From a virus: 42,762 nucleotides of DNA. Both the position numbers and the translations under genes were made by a program. The first letter of the stretch is position 1, and each line of letters starts with the position of its first letter. The stretch lies in the IMG/VR virus record IMGVR_UViG_3300048587_000730, positions 1 through 42,762 of that record; one strand, given 5' to 3'. The notes below the pieces were generated by a model. That model searched no databases. It saw nothing but the letters and a program-made list of their open reading frames with translations, and was not told the origin of the DNA. This document shows, one piece after another, positions 6,269-14,154 of this stretch.

Positions 6269-9200
6269 TAGACATGTAAGCGTAAAGATAAGGGCTGCAT
6301 TTGATACAGCCTTCAACGCAACCTTCATGACGGCCGATGAGCGGGTCAAGGGACTTGAAAAAAGCCTTAAAGGACTCAAGGCTACGTCGGCCGATATCCA
6401 AAACTATAAGACCAGTCGGGAGTCGGTACAAAAGCTGACGGCGGATATTGCATCCCAGACTGCTGAGCTGGAAAGAGCCAAGGACTCAAGAGTCAAGGCA
6501 GCAGGGGCTGCGAAGGTCTTTAACGATGCCGAACGAAAAGCTTCAGCAGCTGTGCAGCAGAGCCTCGCCGACTTTCGACTGCGACGTGACGCCTATGCGA
6601 AGGAGAAGGAAGCCCAGGAGAAACTTCTCAATCCCTCCAAGGCCCAAAAGGAATACCTGCGCCAGTTGAAAAGAGAGCGCGATGAGGCGAAGAAGGTCCA
6701 CGAGTCGGCTACTTCCGAATTGAAGAAAGCCACTGCCGCCGCCAATGATCATCGGAAAGCGGCACTTGCTGATGGAACCAGCGTTGAGCTTCTTACCAGG
6801 AACGAAAAGGCTCTGGCTTCCACACTGAAGGCAACTGAAGCCCAGCTTAAAAAGAGCGAGGAGAATTCAAAGAAGTATGCCGAGTCTTTGAGAAAGGCCG
6901 GGGTCAATGTCGATGAACTGGATGCAGCAGAAAAGAAGCTCAACCAGACCATGGCCCATCAGAATGCTGCCATTAAAAGCCATAGCCGGGCTCGAACCTT
7001 TTCTGATCGCGCTGACGAGTTGCGCTCGGATGCCACCCGGAATGCAGTTATGGCCGTCGGGCTTGGCTACCTTTTCACCAAACCTCTGGCCTCTGCCATT
7101 GCTTTTGAAAAGCAAATGTCCCGCGTCAAAGCCATGGCCGGAGCGACATCGGCTGAGTATAAGGTTCTGAAGGATGATGCAAGGCGACTTGGCGCTGAGA
7201 CCGTGTACTCGGCCCTGCAGGTTGCGGAAGCCCAGAACGAACTGGCAACGGCCGGCTTTCGGACCAACGAAATCATTGAAACGATGCCACACCTTTTGGC
7301 CCTTGCCAATAGCAGCATGACGAGCCTTGCGCGAACGGCGGAAATCACAGCATCGGTCCTTCGTGGCTTCAGCATCGATGTCAGTGAAATGGAGCGGGTC
7401 GGTGATGCACTGACGGCCGCCTACACTTCGTCCGCATCAAGCCTTGAATCTCTCGGTGAAATGCTGAAATACGTCGCGTCCATCGCCACAGTCACCGGAT
7501 CAAGCCTTGAAGAAGTCCTCGGCGCTTCGTCGGTTCTCCACAACAATGGCATAACAGGCTCAATGGCCGGCACCACAATGCGGGCGTTCCTCCTTCGCCT
7601 CTCCGATCCCCCGCGAGCCACGAAGAAGGTTTTGGAGGACATGAACGTCAAGCTTCGTGATGGCGCAGGCAATATGCGCAACTGGCTTGATATCATCCAC
7701 GATATGAATAAAGCCCTTCTCGGAACAGGCACCGCCCAGCAGGCAGCAGTCTGGAAAAAGGTTGCTGGCGAGGAAGCTGCGCCTGGCGTGGCGAAGATAG
7801 CGGAGGCCGAAAAGAGCGGAGCCCTTCAGCTTGAGATCAAAAAGTATCAGCTGGCTCCAGCTTTCAATAAGCTGGGCGAGAATCTTCTCAGCATGCCTGA
7901 CACAAAGATCAAGGAACTGGCTGGTAGTATGGGCGTTCAGTTCAATCGCGCCATGTCGGGCGGCGGGATGATTCAAAGCCTTGCGGGATCACTCAAAGGC
8001 CTCAAAGGCGAAGCTTACAATCAGCAGCTGGCGAAGATTATCTCCGGCATCGGAATGGCTCCATCTCTCTCCGATATAAAGACGGCCGAGTTCGACGCTA
8101 AAGATCCTGCGGCCCAGAACGCTTTGAAAGCCCTTCGGATTAAACCTACAAAAGCCCTTGGTGGTCAAAAGTCCAATGAGGAGCTGACGCGCGAAGTCAA
8201 GACTGCACTTCAAACCCTGCCAATGGAAGAGCAGCTTAAATACATCGAGATTTTCTTCTCCAAAACCCGCCGTGGAATGCGCGATCTCTTCAAGGAATTC
8301 TCGCGGAGCGGCAAGGATTCCGATCAGCTCGTTCAGGCTCTGGATGAAACCCAGAACATGAAGAAGACCCGCAAGGCACTGAGCGAGAATGCGGCCAACG
8401 ATCTGGAGCAAATCACAGGCGACTTCGGCGACATGATGGTGTCGCTCGGCGACGCCTTTCTGCCGGTGCTCAAGGACATTACAAATACCGTCAAACCACT
8501 AACTGAGTCGTTCTCAAAGTGGATCTCAAAGCACCGTGAAGTGGCCAAGTGGGTCATGATAACTGTTGGCGGGCTCGCCCTTCTCAATGGTGTCCTTGCC
8601 GTCAGCAGGTTCGCATTAGGTGGCGTTGTCGAAGCCGTCGGCAAAACCTACAAAGCTTTTGGCAAGAATAAGCTGCTTGGCCGCATCTCGCGAGGGCTGT
8701 TCAAGGGAGCGAAACGTGGCGGATCAGGCATCCTGAGAGGAGCAAAGTTTCTATCCAAGGCTGGGCTGGGCGGACTTTCAAAGGTTGCCCGGGCTGGCGC
8801 AAAGATCGGAATGAAAGGCATCAGCATGGGCGGATCACTTTTGCTCCAGGGCGCGCAGAAGCTGATCTCTATGGGTCCAGCCATTTCCAGCGCAATTGGT
8901 GTCGTCATCACCGGCATTCGCGCGGTCGGTGCGGCGCTTCTTACGACGCCGATCGGTCTGACAATTACCGCCATCTCCGTCGCGCTCTTTCTCGTTTGGA
9001 AAAACTGGGGTGTGATCCAGCCCTGGCTCATCAAAAAATGGGAAATGCTGAAGGTTTACTTTTTCGATCTGCTCTCGCGCGTCACGACGGCCGTCAGGTC
9101 CGCCTGGGGTTGGATCAAAGAGCACATGAGCTGGCATCCGGTCGTCTACATTGCGAAAAACTGGGAAAAGTTGATCGGCATGTTTAAGACGGTCTACGAG

Positions 9201-9578
9201 AAGATCAAGCCATACATAAGCAAAATATTTCCAACGGACGATACCGACATCTCGATTAGCGGCCCTGAGAAGCCAGGCTTTCTTTCCCGCATGGTGGACG
9301 CGGCCGATAAAGGCACGAACGATGCGAAGGATTTTTTTTCTGGGCTGTTCGAGTCGCCAGTCAAGGACATCAAATCCGACGTTCCAACTCTTCCCAGCGA
9401 AGCCCGTAGCGAAGCTGGCTATACCCAGCGCAATGTGATCACCGTCAATGCAAAGATTCATGTTGATGCAGGCCCCAAAGCGCCCATCGAAGTTGCGCAA
9501 AAAATCAAAGCAGAGATTCAGTCGGCGTTTCGCATGACGCCATCATTTGATCTCTTTGATGAACCCATGGTGAGCTGA
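6261..9578 (+). CDS. T: tail tape measure protein (P2 gpT-like)
   Basis: An 1105-residue protein that sets tail length and helps DNA passage. Residues about 20-245 are a long charged coiled coil; about 270-480 is the tape-measure core ('AFEKQMSRVKAMAGATSAEYKVL', 'ELATAGF', 'MTSLARTAEITASVLRGF', 'ASSLESLGEMLKYVASIA', 'NNGITGSMAGTTMRAFL'); further helices follow; hydrophobic membrane-type segments lie near 757-785 and 893-915; a short C-terminal part has 'VNAKIHVDAG'. P2 gpT is about 815 aa, so the tail may be somewhat longer. Stop overlaps the next ATG (TGATG). Confidence 0.93.
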   Translation: MPDRHVSVKIRAAFDTAFNATFMTADERVKGLEKSLKGLKATSADIQNYKTSRESVQKLTADIASQTAELERAKDSRVKAAGAAKVFNDAERKASAAVQQSLADFRLRRDAYAKEKEAQEKLLNPSKAQKEYLRQLKRERDEAKKVHESATSELKKATAAANDHRKAALADGTSVELLTRNEKALASTLKATEAQLKKSEENSKKYAESLRKAGVNVDELDAAEKKLNQTMAHQNAAIKSHSRARTFSDRADELRSDATRNAVMAVGLGYLFTKPLASAIAFEKQMSRVKAMAGATSAEYKVLKDDARRLGAETVYSALQVAEAQNELATAGFRTNEIIETMPHLLALANSSMTSLARTAEITASVLRGFSIDVSEMERVGDALTAAYTSSASSLESLGEMLKYVASIATVTGSSLEEVLGASSVLHNNGITGSMAGTTMRAFLLRLSDPPRATKKVLEDMNVKLRDGAGNMRNWLDIIHDMNKALLGTGTAQQAAVWKKVAGEEAAPGVAKIAEAEKSGALQLEIKKYQLAPAFNKLGENLLSMPDTKIKELAGSMGVQFNRAMSGGGMIQSLAGSLKGLKGEAYNQQLAKIISGIGMAPSLSDIKTAEFDAKDPAAQNALKALRIKPTKALGGQKSNEELTREVKTALQTLPMEEQLKYIEIFFSKTRRGMRDLFKEFSRSGKDSDQLVQALDETQNMKKTRKALSENAANDLEQITGDFGDMMVSLGDAFLPVLKDITNTVKPLTESFSKWISKHREVAKWVMITVGGLALLNGVLAVSRFALGGVVEAVGKTYKAFGKNKLLGRISRGLFKGAKRGGSGILRGAKFLSKAGLGGLSKVARAGAKIGMKGISMGGSLLLQGAQKLISMGPAISSAIGVVITGIRAVGAALLTTPIGLTITAISVALFLVWKNWGVIQPWLIKKWEMLKVYFFDLLSRVTTAVRSAWGWIKEHMSWHPVVYIAKNWEKLIGMFKTVYEKIKPYISKIFPTDDTDISISGPEKPGFLSRMVDAADKGTNDAKDFFSGLFESPVKDIKSDVPTLPSEARSEAGYTQRNVITVNAKIHVDAGPKAPIEVAQKIKAEIQSAFRMTPSFDLFDEPMVS

Positions 9579-10042
9579 TGGCCGTCGATCCCATCCCACT
9601 GACAAGAAAAGAGGTCCTGGCGCGGCTCGGTGATTTTTCGTTCGAGCTGCTCACCCTTGTGCCGGACAAGATGGATAGGGAGACGACCTATCGCTGGGTT
9701 CGGCAGGAGCCGATCAATGCGCCGCCGGTCTTCCAATACCTCGGTGCCAATCCCCGCGATGAAACCGCCACCGCGCACCAGGATATCTGGACAGTTGCAG
9801 GTGTTCTCTATCCCGAGGTGTCGGGCCGCATCGATCACCTTAAAAAGCTGCGGGAAATCGCACTCTCTGGAAAGCCGCAGCGCTTCGTCTATGCAGACAC
9901 TGTGCTTGGCCAGAACCTTGGACTTTGCATTATTCACCGCATAAAGGAATCCCGGACTATCTTTTACGGTGACGGGATTCCCCGCAAGATTGAATTCACT
10001 CTTGAACTGGAAAAATTCAGTGCGCAATCGACCGCTCAATGA
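9578..10042 (+). CDS. U: phage tail protein U (tail terminator/completion)
   Basis: P2 gpU-like protein. Family marks are 'LARLGDFSFEL', 'YRWVRQEPINAPPVFQYLGANPRDETATAHQDI', 'VLYPEVSGRIDHLKKLREIALSGKPQRFVYADTVLGQNLGLCIIHRIKESRTIFYGDGIPRKIEFTLEL', closely the gpU scheme (p....e..G.....i.i.G.iyP...G....l..lr..a..G.p..l..g.G...G...i..i.e....f..dG.pr.i.F.i.L). 154 aa, normal size. It overlaps the tape measure stop and runs 23 nt into gene X. Confidence 0.9.
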   Translation: MAVDPIPLTRKEVLARLGDFSFELLTLVPDKMDRETTYRWVRQEPINAPPVFQYLGANPRDETATAHQDIWTVAGVLYPEVSGRIDHLKKLREIALSGKPQRFVYADTVLGQNLGLCIIHRIKESRTIFYGDGIPRKIEFTLELEKFSAQSTAQ

Positions 10043-10247
10043 CGGCGAGGAGCTGGACCGTATCTGCTGGGATGAGTATGGCGAGCTGCCTGGTTCGGTG
10101 GAAGCCGTCCTGAGAGCAAACTGGGATCGGCTCGACCTTTTTGACAATCTCGGCCGCGTCACTCCATTGGCTCTTCCCACCACCATTTTTCTTCCCGACC
10201 TCACCCGCCCTACCGACACAACACAAAGTGTGAGAATTTTTGATTGA
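10020..10247 (+). CDS. X: tail protein X
   Basis: A LysM-like small tail protein: 'GEELDRICWDEYGELPGSVEAVLRANWDRL' followed by 'LPTTIFLPDL' matches the gpX pattern (gDtLD.Ic...YG...g.vE.vLeaNp.La......p.g..i.LPd). GTG 10020 is chosen, giving 75 aa and a short overlap with U; the longer 9969 start runs deep into U. In other phages gpX helps attach the tail tip or contacts peptidoglycan. The final codons overlap the TTG of gene D. Confidence 0.85.
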   Translation: MRNRPLNDGEELDRICWDEYGELPGSVEAVLRANWDRLDLFDNLGRVTPLALPTTIFLPDLTRPTDTTQSVRIFD

Positions 10248-11242
10248 TCCCGAACTTCCGCATCATCTCCGATGGCAAGGATCTGACCAACGCCATCAGA
10301 AGTCGCCTCCTTAGACTTACAATCCGCGACGAAAAGAAGCTGAAGTCAGACTCCCTCTCTATTGAGTTGGCCGATGACCCGCCGATCACTTTGCCAAAGG
10401 ACAACCAGGTCTTCGATGTCGCCATCGGCTACAAAGACCTTCTGGTCAATGTCGGCAGCTTCGCAACCAAGCATATCGCCGTATCCGGTCCACCGCGCAT
10501 TTTGAAGATCGAAGCTTCGGCAATGAACCAGGCAGCGGCGATCAAGACGCGGCGCGAGCAGTCCTGGGAGTCCACGACGCTTGGCGATCTGGTCGCGGCC
10601 ATCGCCCGCCGAAATGGACTTACGCCCGCGGTGATCCAGGACCTCAAATCCATTCCAATTTCTCATGAGAACCAGACGGAGTCGGACGCCGCCTTCCTTC
10701 AGCGGCTCGGGCGCCGGTACGATTTTCTGTTCAAAGTCGCAAACGGACGATTGATTGCAACCCCTTTTGACAAGAGCCGCAAGGCTTCTGGCGGTGAGCT
10801 TCCAAAGATCGAAGTTTCAAACCCAATACGGTACGAGTTTTCAGGAGATCAGACTAGAAAGTATACGGGCGTAAGGGCCTACTGGTACGACTCCCAGGCT
10901 GCAGCGAAGCGTTATGTTTTTTTCGGGCAGCAGGGCGTTGTGCTGGAACTTGAATTCAATCAAGTGTCCGAAGCCCAGGCGCGCAAGGTTGCCGAGGCGA
11001 AGTTCCGTGAGGTATCCCGGAAAGGCAAGACGCTTAGCTTTACCGTGCCTGGCAACCTGGACTTGGCAGCGGAAAGGAAGTGTATGGTGACAGGCATACG
11101 CCAGGGGATCGACGGAGAATGGATCATCAAGACCGTAGAGCACACCATTGATGCAAGCGGCTTTCTGAGCAGTGTTGAGTGCTCTGTGAGCGGTTATGCT
11201 CTCCAGAGCCCAGTTGATGAATCAAGCGAAGATGACTCGTGA
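10244..11242 (+). CDS. D: phage late control / tail hub protein D
   Basis: P2 gpD-like baseplate hub (gp27-like) at the end of the tail operon. Visible features: 'PNFRIISDGKDLTNAIRSRLLRLTIRDEKKLKSDSLSIELAD' at the start, 'SWESTTLGDLVAAIARRNGLTP' in the middle, 'ENQTESDAAFLQRLGRRYDFLFKVANGRLI' and 'AEAKFREVSRKGKTLSFTVPGNLDLAA'. TTG start. Its stop is only 7 bases from the stop of the convergent repeat gene, so neither gene has room for its own terminator between them. Confidence 0.92.
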   Translation: MIPNFRIISDGKDLTNAIRSRLLRLTIRDEKKLKSDSLSIELADDPPITLPKDNQVFDVAIGYKDLLVNVGSFATKHIAVSGPPRILKIEASAMNQAAAIKTRREQSWESTTLGDLVAAIARRNGLTPAVIQDLKSIPISHENQTESDAAFLQRLGRRYDFLFKVANGRLIATPFDKSRKASGGELPKIEVSNPIRYEFSGDQTRKYTGVRAYWYDSQAAAKRYVFFGQQGVVLELEFNQVSEAQARKVAEAKFREVSRKGKTLSFTVPGNLDLAAERKCMVTGIRQGIDGEWIIKTVEHTIDASGFLSSVECSVSGYALQSPVDESSEDDS

Positions 11243-11249
11243 TGCGCTC

Positions 11250-12494
11250 TCAGGGCCATACTATGCGAAAGCTTTTTTTCTCAGCTGTCCGTTTAGGATG
11301 TGTCCTTTCAATGAACCCATATTTTTCCAAAGAAGTCATTGAAGTCGAAACGTGCGTAAAGTGACAGTTCGTTCCTTGCTCAATTTCTTGATTGGAATAG
11401 AGAAGCCACCCTCTTCCCTCTCTGATTGTTCGGCCAAGCAGATATAGAGCAATTCTAATCTCTCGCAGTCCAAACTCAGAAGATGCTAAGTAGCTAACCA
11501 CCCGAGAAACAAATTCTCTTTCCGCTTCATTTGAATCGGTTAGTAGGCTTTGTATCAAAGTGTTTTCGCTAGTACTGTGCGCGCCCTTCTTGACTAGCGT
11601 CACCTCTTTTGCTTGCTCTACGATAGGTGATTCGACGCTTACCGATTCGGCTTTAGCTATATTAGCGTTTGCCGTTTTAGCGATTGCCTTTTGGGCATTT
11701 GCTGTTTCAGCGAACATACTATCTGATATCGCCAATTCAGTCTTGGCCTGATCTGACTTAGACGCATCAGGAATTGCCGATACAGCTATTGCCGTTCCAG
11801 CATTTTCTGAATTGGCTTTAGCTAATTGAGCGTTATCTGTTTCGGCTTTTGCTTTGATAGCATTTTCTGCTTCAGCTTTTCCTATTTTAGCATTTTCTGT
11901 TTCGGCTTTTGCTGTCTCAGCTATTGCTGTACTAGCAAAATCCGACTCGGCTATATCCATTTTAGCTTTTGCTGTTTTAGCTATTGCCGAATCAGCAAAT
12001 CCTATCTCGTCTACAGCTATTACAGCGTTCGCTGCTTCAGCAATTGCTAATTCGGAGTTTGCTGAATTAGCAATAGCCGCTTCGGCTAAATCGAATTCTG
12101 ACTTAGCTGAAGAAGCATTTGCCAAATCAGATATAGATGTTTCAGCATTAGCTGACTTGGCGTCTGCTGAAATGACTTCACATGTTTCAAGTCCAGGTTC
12201 AGACACAGTTGCAGAAACGATATTCTCTTGCGTGGAGATCGTGTTCGAGTCTGAAAAACTGCTCGCTTCTGGATCAGTCCGCGGAGTAACTGCACTTTCA
12301 CGCGCTTCCGATTCAACGGCAGCATCATGATTAACTAACGGTAATGACTCCAATTTATCTGAAATGTCATTAGCTGAATCAGCTAATGCTGAATTAGCTA
12401 AGTCCCCTGCTGAAGTAGCTTGTTGCTTCTTCAACTTTTGAGGCGGTTTCGCGGTCTTTGAACGACCTTTGGCAAGGAGGCTTTCAATATCCAT
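11250..12494 (-). CDS. pentad-repeat protein with C-terminal winged helix, coupled to ParA
   Basis: 414 residues in three parts. Residues 1-30 are basic ('LLAKGRSKTAKPPQKLKKQQ'), reminiscent of ParB/ParG N-terminal tails that touch ParA. Residues about 110-285 (plus a short copy at 30-45) are roughly 35 five-residue units with Ala almost invariant (AIAET, AKAET, ENAKI, DNAQL). This is similar in rhythm to pentapeptide repeats, but the usual central Leu/Phe is Ala. Residues about 310-414 look like a winged helix ('REIRIALYLLGRTI', 'LYSNQEIEQGTNCHFTHVSTSMTSLEKYGFIERTHPKRTA'). The start overlaps the parA stop by 11 nt with GGAGG upstream, so the two are coupled. I infer a DNA-binding partner of ParA; a replication regulator is the alternative. 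The repeats are also DNA repeats found outside the gene. Confidence 0.7.
   Translation of the reverse strand: MDIESLLAKGRSKTAKPPQKLKKQQATSAGDLANSALADSANDISDKLESLPLVNHDAAVESEARESAVTPRTDPEASSFSDSNTISTQENIVSATVSEPGLETCEVISADAKSANAETSISDLANASSAKSEFDLAEAAIANSANSELAIAEAANAVIAVDEIGFADSAIAKTAKAKMDIAESDFASTAIAETAKAETENAKIGKAEAENAIKAKAETDNAQLAKANSENAGTAIAVSAIPDASKSDQAKTELAISDSMFAETANAQKAIAKTANANIAKAESVSVESPIVEQAKEVTLVKKGAHSTSENTLIQSLLTDSNEAEREFVSRVVSYLASSEFGLREIRIALYLLGRTIREGRGWLLYSNQEIEQGTNCHFTHVSTSMTSLEKYGFIERTHPKRTAEKKSFRIVWP
11640..12420. repeat. about 40 degenerate 15-bp repeats inside the coding sequence
   Basis: On the plus strand the stretch reads as successive 15-mers near TTCAGCNATTGCTGA, for example at 11978-11992 (TAGCTATTGCCGAAT), with the core AGC-N4-GCT recurring once per unit. 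The core can be palindromic (AGCAATTGCT), so both strands look alike. The units encode the pentad repeats of the minus-strand gene. Dense between 11640 and 12167, with a separate cluster at about 12366-12420. Confidence 0.8.
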
Positions 12495-13518
12495 GGGTCA
12501 CAGCCTCCGCGACGGTAGCAGCACCCTTCTTAGCTTTAGAACCTAACTGGGTTTTCCAAGAATCGATTTCGAACAACTCAACAAGCAGCTTATCGATGCT
12601 ATCTAAAGCCGGTGCCTTAGTACGTGGTACGCTCCAAATGGAATCGCCACTGGTCAAAGCTTTTACAAGCGCGTTAGAGTTTGGAATGACTTCTTTGCAG
12701 AGATGCTCTTTGCTGAATACCATGTTCAAGTCTGACAACATTTCAAACGATAGATTCGTCCTCTGGTCGAATTTATTGATCACGACCTTATAGTCACCTT
12801 CTGACTCATATTCCTGTTTAACAAAATCAATATGCTTCTTCATGAGCTTCAAGCCCTTAACAGAAAAGCCTTCAGTATTGACTGGAATAAGTGCGCATCC
12901 GGTAAAAGCATGGGCAGCAAAAGAAACTCGATTGAACTCTCCAGCCAGATCGACAAAGATTGCGTCATACTCGTCTTTCGCACCAATCAATAGACGCGAA
13001 AATATCTTGCCGACGTCTGCGCCAGAGTTCACAAGCGCCAAATCCAGTTCCGCTAATCCAAGGTTAGATGGAAGAACGTGAAGGTAAGGCGTAACTTCAA
13101 AGAGCGCATCATGCCAGTCATAGGTTTCGCCAGCGATACGCTTATCAAATAAATCCTTCATAGTTACGACGTCTTTATGATCGTCGTTAATGCCCAAACT
13201 ATTTGTCGCATTCGCTTGCTTATCTAAGTCAATGACCAGCGTTCTATGAGCGTATGTGCTGGCTCTGGTGCTCAAGCCATGCGCTAAAAGTGTCTTACCG
13301 ACGCCACCTTTAACGTTATGATGGCAAAATGCACGCTTCTTCTTCTTCAAACTGCCACGCAAAGAAATGATTCTATCTAGGGTCGCCGGATAGATTCTAT
13401 GCTGTCGCTGCCCTTTTTGCTGAGTCTCAATCCCATTGTCTTTGCACAATTTGTGCAAACCTTGAACAGTAATGCCGAGGACATTCGCTACATCAACTGG
13501 TGTCAAGTACAATTCCAT
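12484..13518 (-). CDS. parA: ParA-family partition ATPase with N-terminal HTH
   Basis: A 344-residue deviant Walker ATPase. Residues 5-30 are a helix-turn-helix ('TPVDVANVLGITVQGLHKLC') followed by 'QHRIYPATLDRII', as in type Ia ParA proteins that repress their own promoter. The Walker A motif is K70-GGVGKT-76 with the signature lysine; 'VIDLDKQANATNSLG' (95-109) is the A' block, with Lys where Pro is usual; 'YDAIFVDLAGEFN' is Walker B. It segregates low-copy replicons by binding nucleoid DNA and a centromere-bound partner. The next gene overlaps it and is the best partner candidate; a ParB-like protein lies 10 kb away. An inverted repeat overlaps its promoter. Confidence 0.9.
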   Translation of the reverse strand: MELYLTPVDVANVLGITVQGLHKLCKDNGIETQQKGQRQHRIYPATLDRIISLRGSLKKKKRAFCHHNVKGGVGKTLLAHGLSTRASTYAHRTLVIDLDKQANATNSLGINDDHKDVVTMKDLFDKRIAGETYDWHDALFEVTPYLHVLPSNLGLAELDLALVNSGADVGKIFSRLLIGAKDEYDAIFVDLAGEFNRVSFAAHAFTGCALIPVNTEGFSVKGLKLMKKHIDFVKQEYESEGDYKVVINKFDQRTNLSFEMLSDLNMVFSKEHLCKEVIPNSNALVKALTSGDSIWSVPRTKAPALDSIDKLLVELFEIDSWKTQLGSKAKKGAATVAEAVTHGY

Positions 13519-13543
13519 CGCCGCGAGACTCCCCCAAGAGTTT

Positions 13544-13588
13544 GGTTTAAAAAAATCATAGCATGCGGCTGTTGATTTAAACCATCAA
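13544..13588 (-). promoter_or_regulatory. candidate parA operator/promoter
   Basis: GGTTTAAA (13544-13551) and TTTAAACC (13576-13583) form an inverted repeat around a minus-strand -10-like TATGAT (complement of 13555-13560) and a GCATGC palindrome. The right arm sits in a second palindrome, TTGAT (13572-13576) and ATCAA (13584-13588). It lies 26 bp upstream of the parA start, suited to autorepression by the HTH domain. Confidence 0.5.
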
Positions 13589-13648
13589 AAATAAACTTTC
13601 TGAATAAAATACTGAGGTGTCCAAAGTGTCGGGCTGGTTGCACACCTT

Positions 13649-13750
13649 AGCTATTTTAGCTTTTTCTTTTTCAGCGAAAGCTGTTTCAGCTAACTTGCAT
13701 ATTAGCCGTTTTAGCAATTGCGCTTCTAGCAAAAGCTGCATTGGCTAACT
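13649..13750. repeat. degenerate copies of the AGC/GCT 15-bp repeat upstream of parA
   Basis: About seven decayed units (TTAGCTATTTTAGCT, TTCAGCGAAAGCTGT, TTTAGCAATTGCGCT and similar) of the same family as inside the downstream gene. No open frame of note covers them, so here the repeat is not kept for coding. Confidence 0.65.
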
Positions 13751-13893
13751 TGTACCGCCCCTTCGATTGTAGCGAACAGTCAGATTTACGATTGTCTTAC
13801 TGTCTGTCTCAGAGCTTGTCCTATTGGCTGTCTCAAAGCATGCAATATTGAAAAATTAGATTTTCTACGGTACACCGGGAGATCCGAGCAAAT

Positions 13894-14043
13894 CTGTCGC
13901 TGCTAAACTGGCAATTGCTACAACAGCTGTCGCCAATACAGCTGTCGCCAATACAGCTGTCGCCAATACAGCTGTCGCCAATACAGCTGTCGCCAATACA
14001 GCTGTCGCCAATGCAGCTGCTGCTAGATCAGCGATTGCCGATT
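13894..14043. repeat. 15-bp tandem iteron array before the replication gene
   Basis: Five perfect tandem copies of CAGCTGTCGCCAATA (13924-13998), a sixth with one change (13999-14013), and degenerate units on both sides, including CAGCGATTGCCGATT at 14029-14043, which matches the coding-region unit at 11978 in 12 of 15 bases. It ends 111 bp before the primase-helicase ATG. Iterons of this kind serve as replication origins or partition centromeres; which one cannot be told from sequence. The adjacent 13760-13860 holds two CTGTCTCA(G/A)AGC copies (13804, 13828). Confidence 0.85.
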
Positions 14044-14154
14044 CGTACGATTATATTTTCAAATTTAACTCGTTAGACTTTTTAAAGTTAGAAGTGCGGA
14101 CTGCGAAGTCAGCACGGAAGTTTACAACCTTGCATTTGGACCCGGCTGCCAAGG

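Noticed and set aside
11560-12330. Plus-strand ORFs (63, 74 and 158 aa) opposite the pentad gene
   Set aside because: Ala/Ser/Phe-rich shadows of the palindromic 15-bp repeat; the minus-strand gene has the coupled start, GGAGG and a folded C-terminal domain.
13894-14043. CRISPR array
   Set aside because: Units are contiguous 15-mers without unique spacers, and no cas gene is near.
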